Positions 35,555-46,469 of a stretch of DNA of 64,000 nucleotides are shown here, one piece after another. Position 1 is the first letter of the stretch, and every line of letters starts with the position of its first letter. Made by a program: the position numbers and the translations under genes. The notes under the pieces were generated by a model that saw nothing but the letters and a program-made list of their open reading frames with translations, ran no database searches and was not told where the DNA came from. This DNA comes from Arthrinium phaeospermum (taxonomy: Eukaryota; Ascomycota; Sordariomycetes; Amphisphaeriales; Apiosporaceae): positions 930,001-994,000 of the forward strand of contig QYRS01000011.1 in NCBI GenBank assembly GCA_006503535.1. Reading direction: 5' to 3'.

Positions 35555-36064
35555 GATGGCAAATCCCAGGCAGGTCCGAAGAAGATCAAAGGACGGTTAC
35601 TGAGCCTGACTCAGACTCATGAAACTGGCAGATTGTCTTTGCGCATATACATACACCAGACCCAGATGCGCTGAGTGCGACCCTGTTTGCCTGTGTGTAA
35701 GTGGCCGTGAATACTTAATTTAGTCAGCCGAGAAATTTATGAATTTAGTGAGACCTGATGGAGTTAGGAAGCCGCCTATGTACGCTAGAAGTTGCAGTGA
35801 TTGGATGCCAATGCGGCGGCACCTTCCCGCGATTGGATTGGTCTGCTAGTTGAATCGGAACCACCACGTCATGCCTTAGCTCCCCCATCTGGCTCTCTGG
35901 CTCGGTCTCAGCCTTGTAATGCGACATACATTGCCCATCAATACTTAGCTAATTTGCCATCTACAATATCGGGGCTGTAATATGAATTCGGTCCCCTGAC
36001 GAGCCAAAACTGCGAACTTCAGATGTAGCACTCTCGTTTACGTGCCTTTGATTGATCCGGCAGG
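35555..36064. promoter_or_regulatory. Bidirectional promoter region, METTL25-like gene and TLG1
   Basis: 510 bp between two divergent starts, so it must contain both promoters and 5' leaders. It includes CCAAT-like sequence (attggatgccaatg near 35800), a common fungal promoter element; this is suggestive only. Confidence 0.5.
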
Positions 36065-36947
36065 ATGATGTCCTCAACTAACGAGGAGGATCCTTTCCTC
36101 CAAGTTCAACAGTAAGTCGATCCCCTTTTTATCACATGCCTTGACCAATCAATCCGTCTGTGTACATTGAATAGTAGCATTGTATGTATCCCTGGCCAAC
36201 TGACAGCCATTCAGAGATGTACTTGCCCAACTACAACAAACACGGCCACTGTTCGCCTCGTATCTGCGCATTCGCTCCCTGACAACCGCATCGAACTCGC
36301 CCGAATTGGCCTCCGCGCGATCCGATCTCGAGTCGTCCCTCAGCTCGCTGGCCGAGGACCTGACGGACCTCATCGAGTCCGTCAAGGCCGTCGAGAGCAA
36401 CCCGGCCCAATATGGCCTGACGACGGCGGAGCTGCGGCGGCGGCAGCGCCTGGTCCAAGAAGTCGGGGGCGAGGTGGAAGACATGCGCGAGGAGCTCTCC
36501 AAGGCCACGGCCGGCGGCGCCTCCTCGTCCAAGAACAAGAACGTGCGCGACGCCACCCGCGCCGCCAACTCGGACCTGCCCGACCCCAACGCGTTCGCCA
36601 TGGACGACGGCGACGACGACGACAACGGGCCGGACTACAACGCCGAGTTCGAGCAGCAGCAGCAGCAGCAGATGATGCGGGACCAGGACGAGCAGCTCGA
36701 CGGCGTCTTCGTGACGGTCGGCAACCTGCGGCGGCAGGCCGACGACATGGGCCGCGAGCTCGAGGAGCAGCGCGAGATGCTCGAGGTCGTCGACAACCTG
36801 GCCGACCGTGTCGGCGGCCGCCTGCAGACCGGCGTCGCGAAGTTGGCCACAATCGCGCGGAAGAACGAAGACCGCTGGAGCAGCTGCTGCATTGCAGCCC
36901 TGATCTTCGTCCTGATCATTCTGCTGGTTTTACTACTCATTTTATAG
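36065..36947 (+). CDS. TLG1: Qc-SNARE, syntaxin 6/TLG1 type
   Basis: Tail-anchored t-SNARE of the trans-Golgi/early endosome. Exons 36065-36111 and 36215-36947 (103-bp intron) give 259 residues; a second ATG at 36068 would shorten it by one. Domains: an N-terminal syntaxin-6-like bundle beginning DPFLQVQQDVLAQLQQ, which forms only after splicing; a Ser/Asp-rich linker with a poly-Gln run encoded by (CAG)n near 36655; a SNARE motif (about residues 180-230, QLDGVFVTVGNLRRQADDMG); and a single C-terminal membrane segment (AALIFVLIILLVLLLIL) preceded by a Cys-Cys pair that could be acylated. Exon 2 is strikingly GC-rich at third positions compared with neighbouring genes. The Golgi/endosome assignment rests on the family resemblance. 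Confidence 0.88.
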
Positions 36948-37472
36948 TCTCACGTTTCATGTATAGCGAGCCCCGACAAGCCTGCAAGCGCCATACCGGG
37001 CGCGCACACGAGATGGAAGGGGCATGCTTGTATTGTGCTGTATTTGTATTTTCATATGTTTGTGGCGTGGCGTACTCTGGCAATGGGCAATGAAACGATT
37101 TCCGGCACTAGTAATGCGCAACAGGTCCGACGAGGAATCTGCGGACGAGGACGGGCAGTAGTGTAGTTACAATATCGAAAGGATTCACATCAAGAAGGGC
37201 GAGGGTAATGATTAAGTCTGCCAAACAGACTTGAGATTCTTTTCGACTATATGGCTTGCACACCCTCGAACGTGAGTCTTAATGCAGAGTGCTGCTGGCC
37301 TCAGACGAGAACGCGTGCAATGATGTCTAGCTGAATTGTGTTCCAAGGTATAACCAGAATTGCCTCCGTTCAACGCCGATATCTACGACCACTTGTATGT
37401 GTCTCTCGTTATGGCCTCTGATTATTCCGTGTCCATATTCTGAGAAGCTGACTAACGGCCAGCCCCTTTCCC
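36948..37472. other. Convergent intergenic region, TLG1 and GLE1 3' ends
   Basis: 525 bp holding two 3' UTRs; nothing else is recognised. Confidence 0.5.
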
Positions 37473-39168
37473 TTAGACACCAAGGTCTAGACCCATGTCC
37501 CTCTTGTACATAACCGCCAATACTTGCAGGCCCATGACTCCTGGTGTCTTTTTGGGTGCACTGTTCGGAAACTCGACCAATGCTCTTCGTAGTGCAGCCA
37601 CGGCTGCGCTGCCGTAGAAGTTGATGAACTTCTCTTCGTGTTGGTTCAACATTGACTTCAGTACTATGCACTGTGTATCCGTTATCTCCTCGGGCGGCGT
37701 GTTGACTATGTTCGCCATCGATTTCCAGTAGCGAGACGGTGGCCAAGGGTTGACGTTGCTCGACTTGGAAAAGTCCCGCAGGGCGATCGAGGCGTAACCG
37801 ATGCCCAGTCCCATCATGCGGTCGTTGTGCTGCTGTTCCGATATCCACGCGCCGTCGTCCTTCCTCCAACCGAGCCGGAGTCGGCCTTGTTCGGTCTTAT
37901 CACTGCCCCTGTAACCGAAGACGACGGGGCAGACAATCCGGAACTTGGCCATAAGGATGTCTATCAGGGATTTCCCACGCCAGAGGAATTCTTTGGCCGA
38001 GAACAGCTGTGCGGTTACGACTCCAACGGGGTCTGCGCTCCGAGGCGAGGCACCACATTCATTAATGAATTGGTTGACAATGGCCTTGCCGAGTTGGTTC
38101 ATAAGGTAGAGAAAGAGGGCCGGAAGTTGAGGCCCGTTGTGCAAGGCACCCTCAACCGGTTCCCGGCTGTCTACCACAAAGCTCGATGGATCTATCATAG
38201 GACTCGGTGGTTGACCATTCAATGCTGCCATCAGAATCGATTTGATGCTTTCCAACTGTGCAATCACCTGTCAGTATCACAATACAGCAACAGTACATGT
38301 CTGTGCAACTTACTTGTTTCTTGTTGGCGCCTTTCCCACCTGTTAGCTGACCCAGACTTTTGCGTATTTCACGTCGCATCTCTCCCATCATCTTCTTAAG
38401 TTGAGGGTTGGTTTTGGCATGCTCCGTCATGAGCGCGCGCAGCTTCTTCAGGCTCTTGTGTATCTGCACATAGCGGTCGGCATCCGGGGCAGCGGGTGGT
38501 TTTGTTGGTTGGCTTTGTGCTGGGGCCTGTGCAGCGGGTTTCGACGCTGTTGCTGGAGCTGGAGCAAATGGGTTTGCAGTTTGCGACGTCGGAGGCTTTG
38601 CAAATGGCGAGGCTGCAGCGGTGGGCGGCGCGGCTGGAGAGGCATGGCCATTTATCTTGGCTGGCTCAGCCTGGAAAGGATTCTTAGGTGGACCGGTTGC
38701 CACTGGGGGAGTTGACTTTGCAGCATTAGGTTGCGTAGTTGCGGCAGCGTCTTCTTTGCTCGGCGAGGGAGTGGTAGTCGGCGGTGAAGGCTTTGGTTGT
38801 GGTGCCGGTTGTTCAATCTTTGGTGGAAGCTTGGGAACGGTCTGGGCCTGAAGAGCCCGAAGCCGTTCTTCCTCGTCCCTGAGCTTCTTCTCATGCCTCA
38901 AGCGTTCTTCCTCGCGTCGCTGTCGATCCTTAATCTCTTGCTCGCGTTTTTCCAGTCTGTCTTGCTCTTGGCGATATTTGTGATCGTCGAGCGCCTTGAG
39001 AGCCCGCTCGCGCACATCGTCGTGTATGGATTGCGCTTGCATAAGCATCTCCAAGTGATTTATCTCACCGTTCCTGTCCTCTGATAGATAGGTCGAGTCA
39101 GGCGATCGCACCGGGCTCGATCTGGAGTGCGGCGTCCAACGACGCCCTGCGGGAGAAGTACCCGCCAT
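37473..39168 (-). CDS. GLE1: mRNA export factor GLE1
   Basis: Nucleoporin-associated factor that, with inositol hexakisphosphate, activates the DEAD-box ATPase Dbp5 at the cytoplasmic face of the nuclear pore. Exons 39168-38314 and 38267-37473 give 549 residues; the 46-bp intron (GTAAGT ... GACAG) is very short but phase-consistent and joins KKQ to VIAQLESIK. Layout: a short Ser/Pro N-terminus with STYLSEDRNGEINHLEML, a charged coiled coil (about residues 60-105, RLEKREQEIKDRQRREEERL), a Pro/Ala-rich linker with three NPF-type motifs, then the C-terminal GLE1 HEAT-like domain (about residues 235-549; FLYLMNQLGKAIVNQFINEC, MMGLGIGYASIALRDFS, GVMGLQVLAVMYKRD). Divergent from SSD1. Confidence 0.93.
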
Positions 39169-41679
39169 TGTAAGTCGAGTAGGGAATGGGTCATTGCATT
39201 GCAGCGCAAATGACCGAAGAAATTGCCCAGCTGTGAGCAGCCCAGTGCAGTGGGAACCAGCGTGAACTTCCTAGATGCGCGATTGAAATGCACGTCGTGA
39301 CGGGGTTAGAAAAGAAGGTCTTCGAGTACGGCGCGGTTCAGACAAAGCCGCATTGATTAATGTAAGTCAGTTTACAATGAATGATAGAGCTAATCGAGGC
39401 TCGATCCCGCGTTCTGTTGGCAGAATTCTCCAGATTATCTCAAAAGCGGTAAGGGTGGGTTAGGCGGTGAGGCCAGCTCCCTGTGCGCTGGTCCGCCGTG
39501 CATAGGTGTTTTCTCCAATCCGATGGCGAGCTGACCACTCCCTGGCACCTGGCTTTTTGTCGATCAGCCTTAACTTCGGGCGCCTTGGACCCAAAGATAG
39601 CAGCGCATCCTGACGTAGGTCATCTTTGTATGACACGAGGTGAGATGATGTGGATTGTGCATTTGTGGTCCTTTTGGTCCTGATATACGGCTCAACTCGG
39701 GGTCCTTGGTCCTGTTGTTGCAAGAATAGCCTACATGGTAACAACTGTACAGGGACCACGCGGCCCCAGACCCAAGATTCTAGGTAGGTATTGCAAATGG
39801 GCATTCGCATGTACATGCCTGATGCAAGAATACTTGGTAAAAAACAATTGATGAGCTGCTGCTTTGTAGCCTAGGTAGAATATCTATCGCGCTCTAGAAT
39901 TTTATTTATAGTATGATAAACAACATACTATTACGGGGAGTATTAGCCTATAGATGTGAATCTGGCTGGAGGTTAGGTAGGTAGACCATAGCAAGATTCT
40001 ACTGTTTCCCTGACAATCATACCGAGCATCAAGGCTAGCGTTGGTGCGTTTTGTCGTGTTGCATTGGCAGGACAGGGCCGACAGGCTTTCCCACTTTCAG
40101 GCCTTCCTTGAACACGGAGTTACACTGACACGGACGCTGAAGCAACCTGACCAGGCAGACCCTTCTCCTCGACCAGAACAAAGCAACCAAGATTCCAATT
40201 TTCTTCATGCAAGTGATAAAGTCGCCATTGAGCAAAGCATTGTCCTATGTACTGGGGGAAGGCATGATGATTGGCGTCAGGAAAAGCTCTGTTCCCAATA
40301 TCTACATCTAGTTCCCCGTCTGGCGAGCTAGCGGTGATGCAGCCGCAGACCAGACTTGCCATCGCCCGTAGTCGAGCAGACGGAGCGGCGCGGACGATCT
40401 AATTGGTGAGGCTTGGCCCTAGGAGCTATGGCTTTCTTGCATTGCGCTTATTTGGACTTAGAAGGAGCCTGGATGATCTCTGTGTTTCGTAATGGTCCAA
40501 GAAGTGGGCAGCTTGGTAGCAAAAGAAAAAGCGACGGGCGTAACTCTAATGAGCTGTGGAAGCTCTCCCCTCAGAAAACGAATTCCTGTGACTGGCGATG
40601 ATGGTACACAAGTAGAGGCTCAATCCGTGATCAAGAGGCTCGTCCTGTTCATCTCCCCTTCATCAATGATTGGCACGGAATGAAACAGTACCCTCGGATA
40701 CTGAAAGTGGTATGCAAGTCAACTGCGTCAATGGCAGGCAGGTACCCTCAATGAGGGTGCAGAAACACAATAGTGTGGTTTGATATTGACGGATCCCATG
40801 GCGTCGGGGGGGACACTCTCGCTTCAGTGGGGAGGAGGGATGGCTAGTGGGTTTACTTACGTGAGAGGAGCAGAGCTCTACCTCATCTGAGAGGCTAGGA
40901 CCAAGCACTAGGGCCAGAGTTGACGACGCTAGACGGTTCGTTTCCAACTCTACGTGGGAAGGGTGCCGCCGCAACCCCACGTAGCGAGGGTACACTGACC
41001 ACTCCATTCGACAGAGCGATGGGAAAGCCACCAAAAAAAGAAAAGCTCTGTTTCGGCTGTCGTGTCCTCCCCAGCGTCCATCCCGGGCGCGGGCAGAATG
41101 AGGCCATTGAGAGAATCCGAGATAAGAATCTGCCAAGTCTGTATGTCTAACAGGCAGAATGCGCGTGTGCACCACAGGCATGGACCCCAGGCTGCGGTCA
41201 GGTTCAACCTGCCTGCTGGATTTGCATGGCCCTGCAGCCGGGATAGATCCAGGCTCTGTTGGCTGTCGTCATGTGTGTAAATCAGCCAGCTAAGGTTGGT
41301 CGGCACCTAGGTCTGGGCTGCCTACTTGCCTACGTAGCTCGACTGGGGGGGCGATTTCAATAACCCAAGGATACCTAACAGGAGCTGTCAGCCCCACTTG
41401 CTTGGGTCAATCGCCCCCCAAGTACTGCCCCAAGCAGCAAGCAGAGTCTCCCACCAGCCTGAGTCCAACCGCAAATGGAAAGAAAGCGAGAAAGAGAAAA
41501 GAGAAAAGAGAGAGAGAGAGAGGAGAGACAGGCACCTTGGCACTCGGACACACAGACAGAGAAAGCAAGCACCCCAAACCCAAGCCAGAAAAAGTGAGGA
41601 GTCCGGTCCCAGTCCCACTGCACTGGCAGTAGCAAGAGCTCTAGCGAGTTACCTAAGGCAGGTGTCTTCTCCGAATGTC
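39169..41679. other. Intergenic region between GLE1 and the SSD1 leader
   Basis: 2.5 kb between divergent genes; no gene supported. Contains a purine tract, (GA)n around 41490-41530, and several taggtaggta motifs. Confidence 0.5.
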
Positions 41680-42210
41680 ATCACATCACCATCAACCTCT
41701 TTCCCTCTCTCCCCTTTCCTACCTCACTAACTTTTACTCGTTCGTGACTCTCTCCCATCTTCCTATCCGGATAGCCCCTCTCAAGTGAACTTGACATTCC
41801 TTCTGCAAGCCCTCTCTCTATCTATCTCTCTCTCACTCTCTATCTCTATCCATCTCTGCCAACGCACCAGCAACCACTACCACATTACACACCCACACCC
41901 ACACACACGCACAACAGCTTACATCTCAACGTAACAACTTCATCCTCTCTCTTTGATCCTTTTTTGTTAGTCGCGAGAACGGGCCAGCCCACTCCTCCGA
42001 GGCGACCACTCTGGGGTCCATTGATTCCTCCGAATATACCACAAAACATAGGCCAGCAGGATAGCTCTACAGCACCGCTTCCTATCTCCATCTTCGCATC
42101 AATTCAGTGATCGCACTACTTTAGCTGTCATTAGCTAGCTTCCCGTCGATTGACGTCTCCGGCGCCGCACACGACGTGCATTTGCACCTGCACCTGCCTG
42201 CCCGCCCACC
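41680..42210 (+). promoter_or_regulatory. Pyrimidine-rich 5' leader/promoter of SSD1
   Basis: Long CT-rich runs (around 41700-41860) and a CA-rich run (around 41885-41915) directly precede the SSD1 ATG. Pyrimidine tracts of this kind mark promoters and 5' UTRs of strongly expressed filamentous-fungal genes. The transcription start is not determinable by eye. Confidence 0.55.
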
Positions 42211-45200
42211 ATGGAGCAGCAGAACAACCAACAACAACCACAGCAGCCCCCCGCGGGGGGCGTCAACGGCCCGACCGGCCGTCGCCTACACATTGCTCAT
42301 CGTCGCAGCCCTTCGGAGTTGACGCCTTTGATGAGCATGTTCTCGAACCCGGGAAGTAAGTTGACCTGGCCTGGCCATTGCACGGTGCTGACTCCATCAC
42401 CACTGCCCCTCTCCGATATGTCCGAGTCGATGCTTTTCCCCCCCACGCCTTTCACATAAAAATATGTTGATGCTGATATCTTTGTCTGCTTATAGTGGAG
42501 CAGCTGGCTCTTCAACAACAAATTGAGCTGTTGCAGCAGCAGCAGCAACAGCTTCAAGCTACACAGCAACAGTACATGAACATGGGCATGATGCCACCTG
42601 GCCAGCTCGGCCCTGGTGGTAACTTCAACCCCCTTCAGCCCATGACCAACATGTCTCCCCAAGCAGGCTTCCAGTTCCCCAATCAGCTCCCGCAGCAGTC
42701 CAACCAGCCCATGGGCGCTCCGAGCCAACCTATGGCACACCGTCGCAACCAGTCCGCAATTCCTAACATGGGAATTGGTCCTCCCCCCGCCCCTTCTGCT
42801 GGGGCCTCGGGAGCTCCTTTTGGTCAGTTTGAAAACCCGCAGCCTCAGGGCCCGCCCCAAGGTCGGGAGAATACTGCCCCTCGCGGAGGTAGGGGTGGCG
42901 GCGGCGCAGGAGGAGGACATCAACGAAGACATTCTCTGGCTTTAGCCGATGCCAAGAAGGCGGCGGAGCTGGCTCAGCAGAAACGCACCACTACCGGGTT
43001 CCAGTTTCCTGGACCGGGAGCTTCCACTGATGCTCCTGCTGGGGACGAGTCCAAGACTACGACCGCAACTGACACGCCCATTGCTCAAGGCTCCACTACG
43101 CGTGGTGGCCGAGCCGGACATGGACGCAGCCAGAGCATGGCCGTTGGCAGCAACGGTCGTGGCGGCGGCGGCGGCGGTGGACGAGGTGGCGCCGAGGGTG
43201 GCCAGGGCGGCCGCGGTGGCCATGGCCGCTCATCTTCGCGCAACTTTGACGGAAACTGGCGCAACCAGGCGCAGGCGCAGGACCAGCCTGGGCAAGGCCA
43301 ACAGCCTTTCCAACCCGGACACCGCTCTCGAGGCTCCGTCAGCCAGCAGTCCGTCTCTTCGATTGGAGCTTTCCAGTACCCCGGCCAGCCTCAGATGATG
43401 CAAGTCCCCGGTCAAATGCCCATGATGCAAATGTATCCTGGTCAGCTTAACCCGATGCAACTGAACCAGCTTCAGGCGCTACAGGCAGCTCAGATGAACG
43501 GCGGACAGATGGTTGGTCTGCAGGGCAGCCAGCATGCCCCTCAGCTGGGTGGCCAGCAAAACCAACAGCAACAGAGGAAGACTCTCTTCACCCCTTACCT
43601 TCCTCAGGCTACACTACCGGCTCTCCTTGGCGACGGCCAGCTCGTGTCGGGTATTCTCCGTGTGAACAAGAAGAACCGAAGCGATGCCTATGTGTCGACC
43701 TCGGATGGCCTGCTCGACGCCGACATCTTTATCTGTGGCAGCAAGGACCGTAACCGAGCTCTCGAGGGCGACCTTGTAGCTGTAGAATTGCTGGACGTCG
43801 ATGAGGTTTGGGGCCAGAAGCGAGAGAAGGAAGAGAAGAAGAAGCGTAAGGACATTACCGACACTCGCTCCGGTTCCGTTAGTGGAAACGGGCCTCCTGG
43901 AAACACCAACGGAGATGACGCTGGTAACGGCGAGGGCGGTATCCGCCGACGCGGTAGTCTGCGCCAGCGACCGACCCAGAAGAAGAACGACGATGTCGAG
44001 GTTGAGGGTCAGAGCCTACTTCTCGTCGAGGAAGAGGAGATCAACGACGAAAGCAAGCCGCTCTACGCCGGCCACATCGTGGCGGTCATTGAACGTGTTG
44101 CCGGCCAGATGTTCTCGGGTACTCTTGGACTGCTCCGACCCAGCGCCCAGGCCACCAAGGAGAAGCAAGAGGCTGAGCGTGCCGCCAGAGATGGCAGCAG
44201 GCCTCAAGACAGCCGCCAGCAAGACAAGCCGAAGATTGTGTGGTTCAAGCCTACCGACAAGCGTGTGCCACTCATTGCCATTCCCACAGAACAAGCTCCG
44301 AGGGACTTTGTCGAGAAGCATCAGGATTATGCCGATCGCATCTTTGTTGCATGCATCAAGCGCTGGCCCATAACCTCTCTTCACCCCTTCGGTACACTTG
44401 TCGAGCAGCTGGGCAGAATGGGCGACCTTAAGGTGGAAACCGATGCTTTGCTGCGAGACAACAACTTCTCTTCGGATGAGTTCTCCGAGGCTGTCTTGCG
44501 GAGCGTCGGTCTCCAAGACTGGTCTTTGGCCAAGGAGGACGAAGCTGCCATCAGCGCCCGCCGCGACTTCCGAAGCGAAACCACCTTCACATTGGACCTT
44601 GCTGGCACTGGAGAGCTTGGCGATGCTATCCACGTCAAGACCGAGTCGGACGGGAAGATCGAGATTGGTATTCACGTTCCCGACATTGCTCACTTCGTCA
44701 AGTCCAACTCGCTCGTTGACCGTGAGGCCAAGAAGCGCGGCACTGCGGTACACCTGGTGAACCGAACTTGTGCTCTGCTGCCACCGAAGCTTGCGGCCGA
44801 GGTGTGCTCTCTTACGCCAGGCCAGGACAGACTGACAGTCTCCGTCGTCTTCCGTGTTAACCCGCAGACCGGTGTCGTTGCTGAGGGCGACACGTGGGTG
44901 GGCAAGAGTATCATCAAGAGCAGCGCGAAGTTGGCCCTCCAGGAGATCGATGAAGCCTTGACCAACCAGGCCACGTTCAAGCACGATGCTGTTGAGGTTA
45001 AGGATGTCCAGATCCTCAGCGCCGTTGCTCAGAAGTTCCGCGAGAGACGTTTGGGATCTGAGGATGAGCCTATTGCTCCCTTGCGATTGCTTCACCAGCT
45101 GGACGATGAGAACATCCCAATCCAGCACAACGTTTTCGACTCTACTTCTGGTACCGAGCTTGTGGAGGAGCTGTTGCACAAGGCGAATGCTTATGTCGCC

Positions 45201-46469
45201 CAGCGTCTGGCGCAAGGCCTGCCCGAAAAGGCAATCCTGCGCCGCCAGAGCACGCCCAGTGCTCGTCGACTCCAGACTTTTGTTGAGCGCATGAGAGGTA
45301 TTGGATACGACTTTGATACCAACAGCAGTGGCACTCTTCAGAACAGCCTCTTCAGGATCGACGATGCTGACATCCGCAAGGGTATGGAGACTCTCTTGAT
45401 CAAGAGCATGCATCATGCCAAATACTATGTCGCCGGAAAGACCAACAAGCAGATCTGGTCGCACTACGCGCTGAACCTACCCCTGTACACTCACTTCACC
45501 AGCCCTACGCGTCGCTACGCAGATATGATTGTCCACCGCCAGCTGGAAGCCGTTCTTTCCGAGGGCAAGATTGAGTACAACGAAGACATTGAGAACCTGG
45601 TCAAGACTATCGAATCTTGTAACACCAAGAAGGAGTCGGCCCAGAACGCTCAAGAGCAAAGCATCCACATTGAGTCTTGTCGGATCATGGACAAGAAGCG
45701 CCAGGAAGTCAATGGCGACTTGATCAGCGAGGGTATCGTCATTTGCGTTTATGAGTCTGCCTTTGACGTACTGATTCCCGAATGGGGCTTCGAGAAGCGA
45801 GTCCACTGCGACCAGCTGCCGCTCAAGAAGGCCGAATTCAGAAAAGACAAGAGGGTCTTGGAGCTTTACTGGGAGAAGGGAGTGCCGAGCTCTGCGTACG
45901 TCCCCGAGGACGAGAGACCCAAGGCTCACCAGTCCCAGCGTATGTCCAATGCCATTGCTGCTGCCCGACAGGCCGAGGAGGCCGACCGGGTGAAGAAGGA
46001 GCGCGAGGAGGCCGCCCGCAAGCAGACGGAGACAGGCACCATTTCTACGGACGATGTCGACGCCCTCTTTGACGATGACGACGATAACGCATCCGACATT
46101 ACCGAGGCAATGGCGGGCGCGTCGCTTGCCGAGCGACCTACCCAGAGCGTACCAGGCTCGCCCACTCGATCTACATCGAACGCTGGTGTGCTGCACCGCA
46201 CTCGATCAGACTCCAAGGTACCCATGGCCGAGGCCGTGGAGACTCGTCTCACCAACAAGGAGAAGTATCTTAAGCTGTTCAAGCTGAGAGAGGAAGGCGG
46301 TGACTATATCCAAGACGTCACCGAGATGACGAGAGTGCCCGTCATTCTCAAGACGGATCTGTCCAAGAGCCCACCGTATGTGCTACCCCAACAAACGCCA
46401 CCATTGAACCAAGCTAACCAAAGTCACAGTTGCCTTACCATCCGCTCTCTCAACCCCTATGCGCTATAA
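42211..46469 (+). CDS. SSD1: SSD1/GUL-1/Sts5-type RNA-binding pseudonuclease
   Basis: RNA-binding translational regulator of the RNase II/Dis3L2 family, acting on cell-wall and polarity mRNAs downstream of NDR kinases (Cbk1/Orb6/COT-1). Exons 42211-42355, 42496-46375 and 46430-46469 give 1,354 residues. Layout: a Gln-, Gly- and Pro-rich disordered N-terminus (about residues 1-400), cold-shock-like domains from about 420, an RNB domain (about 740-1090) and a C-terminal S1-like part ending LTIRSLNPYAL. The active-site loop reads TLDLAGTGELGDAI, with two of the four RNase II Asp positions replaced (Glu and Gly), so exonuclease activity is unlikely, as in yeast Ssd1. Five HxRxxS NDR/LATS consensus sites occur near Ser 35, 135, 195, 262 and 296. 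The last intron (54 bp) is in frame and stop-free. Confidence 0.95.

Noticed and set aside
44016..45464. 482-codon antisense frame over SSD1
   Set aside because: Shadow of the RNB-coding exon, with no independent start context or domain.
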